A stretch of DNA of 64,000 nucleotides from Locusta migratoria (GCA_026315105.1 CM048744.1:22733759-22797758), one strand, 5' to 3'. Positions 33,523-47,260 are shown, counted from the first letter of the stretch. Translations and numbers: made by a program. Notes: generated from the sequence alone by a model not told the origin.

Positions 33523-35920
33523 GGCAACGAAAGAGTAACTTATAATAATACAGTTCAACTCCATTTTCGGATGATTCGAAACTGTACCGAAAATCCGTAT
33601 AATTAAATATCAGGATAATTGGATAACTCATGAAATTAGGTAATTTCTTTTATATGGCGGTCACAATACTTGTGATCATTATTAACAATACTTGGAAAAA
33701 ACAAGTCTTCTATTTTTCCCTTCCGAACACACTCACTGAACAGACTTGTTAATCTGAATTATGATGTGACATTCGATGGAAACTTCGAGGTTTTTTTTTT
33801 ATTTTCCTTTTTTTTCCCCTTTTTGTATCTCTGATCGTTGATTTGAAACAGGGCAAAGCCTTTCTGATATACGATGGAACGAAAGTCTGTAAGCTGTACG
33901 ATATCGAAGAAGTGTCCTTCAAACCTAAAGATTTTAAATCTTTTCCTGGAAGACAAGTTAGCTACATTAAATGCATCTGCAAGAAATCCGGAAATCTGCA
34001 TCTTTCAAACGCCTCTTGAAGTTGTTATTTTGACACAAGATATTGGCCTGTGCTGATCACAACAATGTCATTATACACAGAAAGGAATTATCCTTTTATG
34101 AGATGAAAGTCCTACGACTCCCAAGGGAAATGGTTTTGAATGCAGCTGAAGTAGTTGCTGAGGCCCTTCAACCAGAGTTCCTATCTAAATTAAACCCTTC
34201 ACAGATGGAAACACCCCTGAAGAACTGGAAGTCAGAAATGAATTTAAATATTTTATCCTCATTCATGTTTCGTATTTGCTCATGACAAATTTGGCCACAA
34301 GTTTTAGCTTTCATAGACCAAGAAATTATGAGCTGAGATTTAAAACCACAAACTTTGTCTCAAAATATGCTTCAGACTTACAGATTCAGACAGTTTAGTT
34401 AAAGAAATTCTACACATAAAGAGCGTCTATAGTACAGACTTCCAATTGAGAAAGAACTTCTCAACTCCACACATGAGAAAACTTCAATTAAACCTTTTTT
34501 TTACGATTCCAGTAACAGTGTCTAAGGCAGGTAGGTCTTTTAATAAATCGGAGAACTCTTTAAGACTTGGCGAAGGAGCCCTATAGGCCAAAGGCCTCTT
34601 AATCGTTTAGAAATTTTTGCATTTGAGAATGTTCCCTAACGATCTTGACTTCACTGACATAAACTTCAGAAGACACTTATCTTGCGTTCGGTGACTATGG
34701 CTTACCTAGATTCCAATTTTAGTTTTTTGTAACTATTTTCAATTTAATCTTTACTTGTTAAATAAATATACTTGCCGTCATGAATTCTAAGTAAAATAAT
34801 TTTATGCATGAAGGTTAATTTTTTTAACAAAAAAAAATGGCATTTGAATAGTCCCCATACAGCCTTCCACAAAAAGGCGAGACTAGTTTGAAATAACATA
34901 ACAAGCTGTAATGAGACTGACAATATTTGATAACATGTATATAAATATGTGTAACTTAATTTATATTAATATTATAAAATGCCAGCAATCTTTATTGTGA
35001 TTTTTATTAATATTATGAAAGTCCATACAAAATCTGCCGAACTTGAATCAAAATCGATATATCGATCTGCAGTATCTTTGGAAGGCAAGATGTTTGGACT
35101 TCTTTTGGGTGTGATGCGGACACTTTGAATGAGGCATGGACGGTAACTAGTGGCATTGTTTGTGTGGCCTTGTGGTGTTTCAAACTTCTGCATTGTATAG
35201 TTTTTCTTTGTTTAATGAAGTGTCGCAATAAATACCAATTATTTTTTTAAAAAAGTTATCCACGAGTTAATAGTACAAACGCCGATAAAAACCTGGACCT
35301 CCAATTCTTTTGCGGCACAAAGAAATCGACCTTAGACAACAAAGCCAACTTTCTCACCGAGAATTCATCGTAACCAATTACATTATACATTCACATGACC
35401 TCTAAAGCACAATGTTTCTACCAGCCATTCTGGGTTGAATTGTGTACAACAGAACTGTGTTATTGCCAGTGGTACAGCATAGAGGCGTGTGAAAAAGCCT
35501 TGGGGAGGAAGAGCAAAGACAAGAGTAATTTGAAATAACGTATTGTGATCAAACATGGCTTCATCTTTTAAAAAGCAGTACACAACTCTTTCTTCGCCGC
35601 CGTTATAAAGGATATAAGATCTCTGTACACTGCAAAGTCTGTGGTTGCCAATAATGTTGACACAGATGTTGATAACTGGTAATTCCTAATTGACGTGGAA
35701 TCCCACCTGTCGATGCATCCACTTGGATGCAGTCACAAAGTGGAGACGTCAGTACGCCGATGCGCAGTTCGACGGTGATTGAACTTGAGTCGCGCTATGG
35801 TGACTGCAAGCTTCCGCGAACACTAATTTCATTGTACCAAGGTCTGGTTGGTAATGCTGGTGTTATTTGCGCGTAGTATTGTCCTTTAGCTGTCTGGGAA
35901 ACTTGCCATTACTTTTCCCA
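33523..35920. other. AT-rich spacer in copy 1 (repeated at about 40235-42630)
   Basis: No recognised gene. Small overlapping open frames of 60-80 codons, conserved in both copies only because the copies are nearly identical, show no domain. Nothing can be assigned to this 2.4 kb stretch. Confidence 0.45.
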
Positions 35921-35924
35921 TCAA

Positions 35925-37560
35925 CACTAGAACTGCCACAGTTTTTAACATCATAAAACCGCCAACGGGGCAAAAGTGTCCCATGTCAGATCGATGTGTT
36001 ACTGTTTGATCCTAGTCTTTTAATTTTGAGGCACGGGTATTTCTGTAAGAAATAATGACACTGATGGTCTCATATGTTGTTTCTATTCTCAGTATTAAGA
36101 AAAAACGTGCTAGATACAATTTAATTCAAAACAGTTTCGCAAAACAACATAAATATAAAATATTTTCTTTATTTTTAGACAAATGAACTACAGTATGCAA
36201 ATACTTGAAAATTGTGCATTGTGTCATAAAGAAAACATTTTTTTTTAAATAGAAATCTACCCATAGCATGAAGTTTTCAGTTGAAAATGATATTTTCTAC
36301 AACTAAGACTAGCATAATACACCATCAATATATTATCATAGTCTAATGTCATTCTGCACTTTGATACATTTTCCAAAGATACAATTGCAGTCTATATAAT
36401 TCCTTTTAGACACCTACTGATTATCATTGTCTGTGGACTGTACTTTGAAATCTGCACAGACATAGGGAACTTAAGCAGCACATATCTTGCCAACTGGTTT
36501 GTCATACGATGCACAATTTTGTAAAATTTTTCCTTCTGTGCAGGATTTTCGACTTGTCAACGGCAGCAGTTTCCCACCTACATCTGAAACTTCAACGTGA
36601 ACTGGTAGAGCTCCGACCCTGGTTTCTGTATAGTATTTGGCAAGATCATCTGCATGCTTCAGAAGAAAATCTCGTCTTGTTATTCTGACGCCTGCTAAAT
36701 CTAGAATATTGTAAAAAGTATGAGAAGGCCACCTTCTTCCAGCAGCTTTCACAGAGTATGTGCGGGCCATTTGGTCAACAACATTTACTTCATACTAGGA
36801 TTCATTGTAAGTTGTCACAGTTTCAGGCTTTGACTTCATATCGTTTCCAATTTGTACATCTGGATGCAAGAAACTGACAATTATTACGTTTTCTTTTCCT
36901 GGTTGTACTTGATACACTGTGAGGGTCATATCGTGGTTTTAGAAAACTTCAGTCTTGTGTAGGTCTTCACGAGCTTACTTCACGCACTCAGACACTTCCC
37001 GTCAAATTTTGGTCATGGTACCAAGAAAGCTGGTTGTATTGTTTTCAGCTCTCTTGCTAGTAAAAGTGACGTGAAGAAATTATAATTATCAGAATGTTCA
37101 TCACTGCCCTCTGATTCATTCCAGCTGTCCGTCGTACTTTTTTGCATCATAATCAAAATCAGTTGAAATACCATCTACATATTCCTCTTCGAAATTATCT
37201 TCAATACTATTCAGCAACGCTAACAGCTGCTCACCTGAGAGACCGCGCCGACGAGCCATGTTGCACTACCTCACACGCCCTGTCACCTATATTTATATAA
37301 ATGTTTACTGTCAAAGGCACTGAACTCATCGCTTCACATTAGCATAGTAGCAGCAGACAACAAAAACGCCTCTAACAGTGTATGGCAATCGGTAACGTTT
37401 AGTATATACAATGGGACAGAAATGTCCCATCGGTAGTTTTCGATACGGACTATGGTGAGAAACATTAAAAGTCATGAAGCCTCATTCACCTAATGAGACA
37501 ATTAAACGAATGAGGGGGATTTAAATATTGCCACGGGACAAAAATGTCTCACGATCTCGT
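35925..37560 (-). pseudogene. Internally deleted piggyBac-type transposase element, copy 1
   Basis: On the minus strand an ATG at 37259 opens MARRRGLSGEQLLALLNSI, then an acidic stretch DNFEEEYVDG. After a frameshift comes NESEGSDEHSDN, the usual piggyBac N-terminal composition. Downstream, frames resume with LHPDVQIGNDMKSKPETVTT and VNVVDQMARTYSVKAAGRRW PSHTFYNILDLAG (written as two runs), the conserved piggyBac C-terminal part. ITRRDFLLKHADDLAKYYTE follows, then a damaged Cys-rich tail (ASYDKPVGKICA for CxxCxKPVCxxC). The middle catalytic region is missing. GGGRCARAARTGTCYCA palindromic words occur at 35967, 37413 and 37535. Confidence 0.85.
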
Positions 37561-37699
37561 CCCATAGAATGTTATTGTGTGCTTTAAACAAACACATAGA
37601 CACACTGCGTCCATTCCTTTCCAGTTGCTTTATGTTTGCTCTTATAATGGCCAAATACGCTTAATCATTCAAATTCTATCATGGATCAATTTATGAAAA

Positions 37700-39506
37700 G
37701 ATTATCATATCATTCCCCATACGGCCAATATAAATAAACATTTTCCCTCCAAAATGGTGACTGGGGTTAGAGAAATAAGGTTATACAAAATTGGTATAAA
37801 TGACATTTGTTGGCATAAATGTACAACCTAATCAAATACAATTGTATGTGACTAAGTGTCACACTCTGATTACAAAAAAAATTAATAGAAAGAGTTCTCC
37901 AAATACCTCTAAAAATGAATATACAATCGTACAAATAAAACTGAAAATTAATTCAAATGACTGGCTAAATCGTTTAGGAGTCTATCATTGAAAGTCAATA
38001 TAGAAATAGACCACGTTATCTCATCCCACTCCAAGTGAAAAGAAAGAAGGTAGCTACAGCAAATGATCCCATTAGAAACGAAGAACCTGAATCCTAACCA
38101 GGACTGGAGCAGCGCAAGCAAATACTACACCAAACACTGGGTGACGGTCGTACAGCAGAGGCGCCCATGTCAGAGTCTGGTGCAGCAGCTGTGGATTCTA
38201 TCCACGAAAATACTATCACTTCACCAAGCACAGATGCGGCGGTATTTACTTTAACATCAGCTTCTGCGCCCACGGAGGAAGGGAACAGTCACAATCGATA
38301 GCCAGAGAATATCAGAGGATATCGGAAATACTGATGTGGATCAGTAGCAGTGAACAGCTGACGTATTTCTTGTATGAAGCAATAGATAAGGTAATGTCGT
38401 AAAAGCGAGAAGCCTCCTTATTTCTCTTACGCAAACACCACCTCCGCAACCTGAACACAGAAATAACAAGACAGTGTGAACTCACGAGAGCAGCACACTG
38501 CAGGCAATATTCACGTTAATAATACAGCAACAACAAATTGCCAAAGAGTGTTCGCACCCAGCGAAACAACACTGAAAACACGGATACACGCCAACTGCAA
38601 CTGCGGTGCCCAACTTGCCAACGATACGATGCGCGCAAGAGCAGCGCATACCTTTACCGGCGGCGGAGCCTCCCCGAGTCGCCGTCCAAGAGCCAACCTC
38701 ATCGACCCGCTAATGGCCTTCCCAATCAGAATGCACGGCCGGGATTTACATACAACAAAAATGAGGAAAAGTAGCAGCGACAGCCAATGGCGGAGTTTGC
38801 CCCCACAGATCTTTAACCTCCTCCCAACACACACAGCTTTCTCACGCCAAGTCACGTACGCCCATGCAATACTAGGAAATTCTTTGCGAATTATCACTAG
38901 TCAGCATCTTTGCGCCTATTTTTACTACTGCTGGCGACACTGTCCTGCTGTGCCAGACAGATTTCACTTCAAGAGACGCGAAGTTGAAGCATCCTGCCAT
39001 TTGTTAAATCGTAAACTATGCTACCTGCTAGTGACGGAAAGAAAGCAGGGCGTCCGGCAACCATCAAACGTGTTTTCGTCTCCTGTTCTCACAGCCGAAG
39101 AAACACCGTGGCGCCAGACAGGCGCCGGTCGCCCTAAACAGCTGACGCATTGTGCGAGCTCACAGCACGCCCGAAACCGCAGGTAACCGGCGGCCAGTCG
39201 TGTCGCCGTGCAAAACAGACTGGCCGAACCCAATGCAGTGTAGGGACCCCTCGCGTGGTCAGATTTCTCCGCAACCCTGAAAGGAGCTGGCACCACACCG
39301 GATTCCAGTGATCTAGCCGACCGCCCAAGAGCCCTGACCCACGCCGCTCTAGAATGCCAACTCGACAGTAAGGAAAGAATTTGAAATCAGAAGCCCTAGA
39401 TCAAAAAGAATAACTAAATAAACCAATACACCTGAATCCTAATGCAATTCTCCCAAACCGAAACAGAATATAGAAGTCAGGAAGCATGAAAAAAAAAGTT
39501 AATTTC
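37700..39506 (+). mobile_element. LINE-like degenerate sequence with poly-A end, copy 1
   Basis: The region ends with CAGGAAGCATG followed by a poly-A of 9 and then GTTAATTTC. In copy 2 the same A-run has 26, as expected for a retroposon tail. Scattered frames (RPRYLIPLQVKRKKVATAND near 38000) look like a basic gag-like ORF1 of a non-LTR element, but this is weak. A 236-codon frame at 38476-39186 overlaps other frames and has no recognised domain. Confidence 0.4.
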
Positions 39507-40231
39507 ATGTCATCATCGACAAAGAGCAAAATCTACGTTGTTTATGACGTTATTAACTACATAATGCGCGACACATAGCCGATAAAGTAAATAGGATCGA
39601 TTTATTTCCTTACATAAAATGTCTGACGTGTTTATATCTATATATTTTCGAATGCAAACAGATGTTAAAGTTCTGAATGTTGTTTCGCCTCCCAGCACTT
39701 ATCACACCAAGTTGACCAGATTCATACAGTATGAAGTAAATCTGGCCGTAAATAACATTTAGGGGTGTTACTTCTTCAATTTCGATGGTATATTATAACT
39801 TTACGTCACGGATTGTAGCTCATTACCTCGTCTTCCCCTCATGGTATTGGGCAAAGCGAATTGACGTGACGGACAGTGTGAATCCGTCTTGACAGGTGTT
39901 AAACAATGATCCATCTGATTTATACATCTCTATCAGTTGTTATGTATCTGTAAAACACTACACAAACTGGTCACTAGTAGCCATGTATACGGATACGAGC
40001 GCTAACTCTAACATAACAAAAAAAAAAAAAAAAAAAAAAAATAGGAGGCTGCACTACCACTAGCTAGCGCTGCGAGTAGTCCACATTTCTCACTGCAGGA
40101 AACACAAGGCGAGCGATTTCTCTGATCAACTCTAAGCCGAGGCAGTAGATCTGATGAAATATTGGGCGACATTCCCAGTACACTATGTCCAATACTTCTT
40201 TGTCCAATAATGTGATAGTGTAATACCGGCC
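39507..40231. mobile_element. Right part of the PIF/Harbinger-like element (in copy 2)
   Basis: The right inverted end TGATAGTGTAATACCGGCC and its TAA flank are present. The left end is missing because the duplicated segment began inside the element. Confidence 0.7.
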
Positions 40232-42634
40232 TAAGGCAACGAAAGAGTAACTTATAATAATACAGTTCAACTCCATTTTCGGATGATTCGAAACTGTACC
40301 GAAAATCCGTATAATTAAATATCAGGATAATTGGATAACTCGTGAAATTAGGTAATTTCTTTTATATGGCGGTCACAATACTTGTGATCATTATTAACAA
40401 TACTTGGAAAAAACAAGTCTTCTATTTTTCCCTTCCGAACACACTCACTGAACAGACTTGTTAATCTGAATTATGATGTGACATTCGATGGAAACTTCGA
40501 GGTTTTTTTTTATTTTCCTTTTTTTTCCCCTTTTTGTATCTCTGATCGTTGATTTGAAACAGGGCAAAGCCTTTCTGATATACGATGGAACGAAAGTCTG
40601 TAAGCTGTACGATATCGAAGAAGTGTCCTTCAAAACTAAAGATTTTAAATCTTTTCCTGGAAGACAAGTTAGCTACATTAAATGCATCTGCAAGAAATCC
40701 GGAAATCTGCATCTTTCAAACGCCTCTTGAAGTTGTTATTTTGACACAAGATATTGGCCTGTGCTGATCACAACAATGTCATTATACACAGAAAGGAATT
40801 ATCCTTTTATGAGATGAAAGTCCTACGACTCCCAAGGGAAATGGTTTTGAATGCAGCTGAAGTAGTTGCTGAGGCCCTTCAACCAGAGTTTCCTATCTAA
40901 ATTAAACCCTTCACAGATGGAAACACCCCTGAAGAACTGGAAGTCAGAAATGAATTTAAATATTTTATCCTCATTCATGTTTCGTATTTGCTCATGACAA
41001 ATTTGGCCACAAGTTTTAGCTTTCATAGACCAAGAAATTATGAGCTGAGATTTAAAACCACAAACTTTGTCTCAAAATATGCTTCAGACTTACAGATTCA
41101 GACAGTTTAGTTAAAGAAATTCTACACATAAAGAGCGTCTATAGTACAGACTTCCAATTGAGAAAGAACTTCTCAACTCCACACATGAGAAAACTTCAAT
41201 TAAACCTTTTTTTTACGATTCCAGTAACAGTGTCTAAGGCAGGTAGGTCTTTTAATAAACCGGAGAACTCTTTAAGACTTGGCGAAGGAGCCCTATAGGC
41301 CAAAGGCCTCTTAATCGTTTAGAAATTTTTGCATTTGAGAATGTTCCCTAACGATCTTGACTTCACTGACATAAACTTCAGAAGACACTTATCTTGCGTT
41401 CGGTGACTATGGCTTACCTAGATTCCAATTTTAGTTTTTTGTAACTATTTTCAATTTAATCTTTACTTGTTAAATAAATATACTTGCCGTCATGAATTCT
41501 AAGTAAAATAATTTTATGCATGAAGGTTAATTTTTTTAACAAAAAAAATGGCATTTGAATAGTCCCCATACAGCCTTCCACAAAAAGGCGAGACTAGTTT
41601 GAAATAACATAACAAGCTGTAATGAGACTGACAATATTTGATAACATGTATATAAATATGTGTAACTTAATTTATATTAATATTATAAAATGCCAGCAAT
41701 CTTTATTGTGATTTTTATTAATATTATGAAAGTCCATACAAAATCTGCCGAACTTGAATCAAAATCGATATATCGATCTGCAGTATCTTTGGAAGGCAAG
41801 ATGTTTGGACTTCTTTTGGGTGTGATGCGGACACTTTGAATGAGGCATGGACGGTAACTAGTGGCATTGTTTGTGTGGCCTTGTGGTGTTTCAAACTTCT
41901 GCATTGTATAGTTTTTCTTTGTTTAATGAAGTGTCGCAATAAATACCAATTATTTTTTTAAAAAAGTTATCCACGAGTTAATAGTACAAACGCCGATAAA
42001 AACCTGGACCTCCAATTCTTTTGCGGCACAAAGAAATCGACCTTAGACAACAAAGCCAACTTTCTCACCGAGAATTCATCGTAACCAATTACATTATACA
42101 TTCACATGACCTCTAAAGCACAATGTTTCTACCAGCCATTCTGGGTTGAATTGTGTACAACAGAACTGTGTTATTGCCAGTGGTACAGCATAGAGGCATG
42201 TGAAAAAGCCTTGGGGAGGAAGAGCAAAGACAAGAGTAATTTGAAATAACGTATTGTGATCAAACATGGCTTCATCTTTTAAAAAGCAGTACACAACTCT
42301 TTCTTCACCGCCGTTATAAAGGATATAAGATCTCTGTACACTGCAAAGTCTGTGGTTGCCAATAATGTTGACACAGATGTTGATAACTGGTAATTCCTAA
42401 TTGACGTGGAATCCCACCTGTCGATGCATCCACTTGGATGCAGTCACAAAGTGGAGACGTCAGTACGCCGATGCGCAGTTCGACGGTGATTGAACTTGAG
42501 TCGCGCTATGGTGACTGCAAGCTTCCGCGAACACTAATTTCATTGTACCAAGGTCTGGTTGGTAATGCTGGTGTTATTTGCGCGTAGTATTGTCCTTTAG
42601 CTGTCTGGGAAACTTGCCATTACTTTTCCCATCA

Positions 42635-44270
42635 ACACTAGAACTGCCACAGTTTTTAACATCATAAAACCGCCAACGGGGCAAAAGTGTCCCATGTCAG
42701 ATCGATGTGTTACTGTTTGATCCTAGTCTTTTAATTTTGAGGCACGGGTATTTCTGTAAGAAATAATGACACTGATGGTCTCATATGTTGTTTCTATTCT
42801 CAGTATTAAGAAAAAACGTGCTAGATACAATTTAATTCAAAACAGTTTCGCAAAACAACATAAATATAAAATATTTTCTTTATTTTTAGACAAATGAACT
42901 ACAGTATGCAAATACTTGAAAATTGTGCATTGTGTCATAAAGAAAACATTTTTTTTAAATAGAAATCTACCCATAGCATGAAGTTTTCAGTTGAAAATGA
43001 TATTTTCTACAACTAAGACTAGCATAATACACCATCAATATATTATCATAGTCTAATGTCATTCTGCACTTTGATACATTTTCCAAAGATACAATTGCAG
43101 TCTATATAATTCCTTTTAGACACCTACTGATTATCATTGTCTGTGGACTGTACTTTGAAATCTGCACAGACATAGGGAACTTAAGCAGCACATATCTTGC
43201 CAACTGGTTTGTCATACGATGCACAATTTTGTAAAATTTTTCCTTCTGTGCAGGATTTTCGACTTGTCAACGGCAGCAGTTTCCCACCTACATCTGAAAC
43301 TTCAACGTGAACTGGTAGAGCTCCGACCCTGGTTTCTGTATAGTATTTGGCAAGATCATCTGCATGCTTCAGAAGAAAATCTCGTCTTGTTATTCTGACG
43401 CCTGCTAAATCTAGAATATTGTAAAAAGTATGAGAAGGCCACCTTATTCCAGCAGCTTTCACAGAGTATGTGCGGGCCATTTGGTCAACAACATTTACTT
43501 CATACTAGGATTCATTGTAAGTTGTCACAGTTTCAGGCTTTGACTTCATATCGTTTCCAATTTGTACATCTGGATGCAAGAAACTGACAATTATTACGTT
43601 TTCTTTTCCTGGTTGTACTTGATACACTGTGAGGGTCATATCGTGGTTTTAGAAAACTTCAGTCTTGTGTAGGTCTTCACGAGCTTACTTCACGCACTCA
43701 GACACTTCCCGTCAAATTTTGGTCATGGTACCAAGAAAGCTGGTTGTATTGTTTTCAGCTCTCTTGCTAGTAAAAGTGACGTGAAGAAATTATAATTATC
43801 AGAATGTTCATCACTGCCCTCTGATTCATTCCAGCTGTCCGTCGTACTTTTTTGCATCATAATCAAAATCAGTTGAAATACCATCTACATATTCCTCTTC
43901 GAAATTATCTTCAATACTATTCAGCAACGCTAACAGCTGCTCACCTGAGAGACCGCGCCGACGAGCCATGTTGCACTACCTCACACGCCCTGTCACCTAT
44001 ATTTATATAAATGTTTACTGTCAAAGGCACTGAACTCATCGCTTCACATTAGCATAGTAGCAGCAGACAACAAAAACGCCTCTAACAGTGTATGGCAATC
44101 GGTAACGTTTAGTATATACAATGGGACAGAAATGTCCCATCGGTAGTTTTCGATACGGACTATGGTGAGAAACATTAAAAGTCATGAAGCCTCATTCACC
44201 TAATGAGACAATTAAACGAATGAGGGGGATTTAAATATTGCCACGGGACAAAAATGTCTCACGATCTCGT
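42635..44270 (-). pseudogene. Internally deleted piggyBac-type transposase element, copy 2
   Basis: Duplicate of the relic at 35925-37560. One coding difference is visible: the RRWPSH motif reads IRWPSH here (codon near 43445). It shares all the same deletions and frameshifts, which shows it was inactive before the segment duplicated. Confidence 0.85.
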
Positions 44271-44409
44271 CCCATAGAATGTTATTGTGTGCTTTAAATG
44301 AACACATAGACACACTGCGTCCATTCCTTTCCAGTTGCTTTATGTTTGCTCTTATAATGGCCAAATACGCTTAATCATTCAAATTCTATCATGGATCAAT
44401 TTATGAAAA

Positions 44410-46233
44410 GATTATCATATCATTCCCCATACGGCCAATATAAATAAACATTTTCCCTCCAAAATGGTGACTGGGGTTAGAGAAATAAGGTTATACAAAA
44501 TTGGTATAAATGACATTTGTTGGCATAAATGTACAACCTAATCAAATACAATTGTATGTGACTAAGTGTCACACTCTGATTACAAAAAAAATTAATAGAA
44601 AGAGTTCTCCAAATACCTCTAAAAATGAATATACAATCGTACAAATAAAACTGAAAATTAATTCAAATGACTGGCTAAATCGTTTAGGAGTCTATCATTG
44701 AAAGTCAATATAGAAATAGACCACGTTATCTCATCCCACTCCAAGTGAAAAGAAAGAAGGTAGCTACAGCAAATGATCCCATTAGAAACGAAGAACCTGA
44801 ATCCTAACCAGGACTGGAGCAGCGCAAGCAAATACTACACCAAACACTGGGTGACGGTCGTACAGCAGAGGCGCCCATGTCAGAGTCTGGTGCAGCAGCT
44901 GTGGATTCTATCCACGAAAATACTATCACTTCACCAAGCACAGATGCGGCGGTATTTACTTTAACATCAGCTTCTGCGCCCACGGAGGAAGGGAACAGTC
45001 ACAATCGATAGCCAGAGAATATCAGAGGATATCGGAAATACTGATGTGGATCAGTAGCAGTGAACAGCTGACGTATTTCTTGTATGAAGCAATAGATAAG
45101 GTAATGTCGTAAAAGCGAGAAGCCTCCTTATTTCTCTTACGCAAACACCACCTCCGCAACCTGAACACAGAAATAACAAGACAGTGTGAACTCACGAGAG
45201 CAGCACACTGCAGGCAATATTCACGTTAATAATACAGCAACAACAAATTGCCAAAGAGTGTTCGCACCCAGCGAAACAACACTGAAAACACGGATACACG
45301 CCAACTGCAACTGCGGTGCCCAACTTGCCAACGATACGATGCGCGCAAGAGCAGCGCATACCTTTACCGGCGGCGGAGCCTCCCCGAGTCGCCGTCCAAG
45401 AGCCAACCTCATCGACCCGCTAATGGCCTTCCCAATCAGAATGCACGGCCGGGATTTACATACAACAAAAATGAGGAAAAGTAGCAGCGACAGCCAATGG
45501 CGGAGTTTGCCCCCACAGATCTTTAACCTCCTCCCAACACACACAGCTTTCTCACGCCAAGTCACGTACGCCCATGCAATACTAGGAAATTCTTTGCGAA
45601 TTATCACTAGTCAGCATCTTTGCGCCTATTTTTACTACTGCTGGCGACACTGTCCTGCTGTGCCAGACAGATTTCACTTCAAGAGACGCGAAGTTGAAGC
45701 ATCCTGCCATTTGTTAAATCGTAAACTATGCTACCTGCTAGTGACGGAAAGAAAGCAGGGCGTCCGGCAACCATCAAACGTGTTTTCGTCTCCTGTTCTC
45801 ACAGCCGAAGAAACACCGTGGCGCCAGACAGGCGCCGGTCGCCCTAAACAGCTGACGCATTGTGCGAGCTCACAGCACGCCCGAAACCGCAGGTAACCGG
45901 CGGCCAGTCGTGTCGCCGTGCAAAACAGACTGGCCGAACCCAATGCAGTGTAGGGACCCCTCGCGTGGTCAGATTTCTCCGCAACCCTGAAAGGAGCTGG
46001 CACCACACCGGATTCCAGTGATCTAGCCGACCGCCCAAGAGCCCTGACCCACGCCGCTCTAGAATGCCAACTCGACAGTAAGGAAAGAATTTGAAATCAG
46101 AAGCCCTAGATCAAAAAGAATAACTAAATAAACCAATACACCTGAATCCTAATGCAATTCTCCCAAACCGTAACAGAATATAGAAGTCAGGAAGCATGAA
46201 AAAAAAAAAAAAAAAAAAAAAAAAGTTAATTTC
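44410..46233 (+). mobile_element. LINE-like degenerate sequence with poly-A end, copy 2
   Basis: Duplicate of 37700-39506 with a longer poly-A (46199-46224). Same frames and the same uncertainty about its identity. Confidence 0.4.
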
Positions 46234-46367
46234 ATGCAACGAAAATCAAAATTAAGCAATTAAAATAATAAAGAGACACATGAAGCGAGAAATAAGAAAA
46301 TTGAAAGACAAAAATTATCTCCACCTTTCAATCTCGTAGGCTATTTGGTGGTTTTACGCCTTCCACG

Positions 46368-46592
46368 CTAAAATATGAAAATATGTTTCTCCGGACCCGT
46401 GAGGGAGTACTTGAGGGCTTCCAAGATAGCTGTCAGTTCGGGGATCATTACTGTCACTTCCTTTGGCAGATTGTGTTTACACCCTGTTTGCGCGCTGGTC
46501 TCCCAACAGAGACATCCCGCTCCGTCCTGCGTTTCGGAGCCGTCTGAGTAAAGAATCCTCATCCGTGAATATTTTTCTCGGAACTCCAGCAA
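46368..46592 (-). pseudogene. LINE RNase H fragment
   Basis: The minus-strand frame encodes RILYSDGSETQDGAGCLCWE, with the first catalytic Asp in YSDGS. Then KEVTVMIPELTAILEALKYS gives the catalytic Glu in PELTAI. This is the RNase H of I/R1/Jockey-type non-LTR retrotransposons. Only about 75 codons survive. No adjacent reverse transcriptase is seen. Confidence 0.75.
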
Positions 46593-46599
46593 TGCGTGA

Positions 46600-47040
46600 T
46601 TTTCCTAAGTTGAGGAAGCTGGGAGATCACATCTCACGTCAGGTTGAACTGCACCTCAGACGTATAAAGTTGTTACTGTAATTCTACCCTGTAGTGTCAA
46701 GTTATATTCCATTCTAAAAGGAGTATAAAAATAAATCTCCATTCGATCATAGTGTAGCTCTCCTCTGTAAAATAGGTGGCCTGGTTGGGGAACTGGGTCC
46801 AGGCCCCGTAATCAGTGAAGAAAGTGGCATTGGTCATGGGAGACTAAGGTCATAGAAATTTTGTGGTCCTATGCTGTCTCCAAAAGTTATAGTGTAAAAA
46901 ATATTTTTCTTTCCCTCTCTGCAGCCCCACAGCCCCTCCCCTTGATTCGCCACTGCCGGTAATCGAATGTGGATGAATGCTGGCATGGATCACATTCTCT
47001 ACAAAGCGTTAGGCCTTAGTCTGAAAACTGAGAAGGAAAA
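46600..47040. other. Spacer, no gene seen
   Basis: No repeat or coding signature was recognised between the RNase H fragment and the next SINE. Confidence 0.4.
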
Positions 47041-47047
47041 AACAAAC

Positions 47048-47260
47048 GATGTGGTGCATTGGTAACACAGTGGACTCTCATTTGTGAGGACGGTGGTTCA
47101 AATCAGTGTCCGACCATCCAGATGACGATTTCCGTGATTTCCCTACATCACTGCACGCAAATACCAGGATGATTCCTTTGAGATTGGACGACCGATTTCT
47201 TTCCCCATCCTTAGCCAAAGATCCGAGTGTGTGCTCCGTCTCTAATGGTCCGCCCTGTCA
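47048..47260 (+). mobile_element. Second SINE family, tRNA-derived
   Basis: GATGTGGTGCATTGGTAACA then GTGGACTCTCATTTGTGAGG form an A-box region, and GGTGGTTCAAATC the B box. The body has CCGACCATCCAGATGACGAT, TTCCGTGATTTCCCTA, GCAAATACCAGGATGATTCC and CCCCATCCTTAGCC. From memory this is an abundant orthopteran SINE with 'TTCCGTGATTTCCCTAAATC' and 'CGGGATGGTTCCTTTGAAAG' blocks. The 3' end is not sharply defined and no TSD was seen. Confidence 0.75.

Larger units (their letters stand above)
32794..39506. repeat. Tandem segmental duplication, copy 1 (6713 bp)
   Basis: The entire segment recurs immediately downstream. The offset is 6713 bp at the start and 6710 bp later, changing only at homopolymers and single indels. 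I noticed about ten single-base differences by eye, for example near 33630, 33926, 34548, 35485, 35588 and 37578. Contents: right part of the Harbinger-like element, AT-rich spacer, piggyBac relic, and a LINE-like tail with a poly-A of 9. The outer junctions share only ATG, indicating a microhomology-type origin rather than repeat-mediated exchange. Confidence 0.96.
39507..46233. repeat. Tandem segmental duplication, copy 2 (6727 bp)
   Basis: Near-identical to copy 1. The main length change is the terminal poly-A, 26 A here against 9 in copy 1. The unique right flank starts at CAACGAAAATC after 46236, and the unique left flank of copy 1 ends at 32793. Such identity means either a very recent duplication or an assembly artefact. 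Confidence 0.96.

Noticed and set aside
38476..39186. 236-codon frame, repeated at 45186-45896, as a gene
   Set aside because: It overlaps other frames of similar quality on both strands, has no recognised domain, and is identical in the second copy only because the segment is duplicated.
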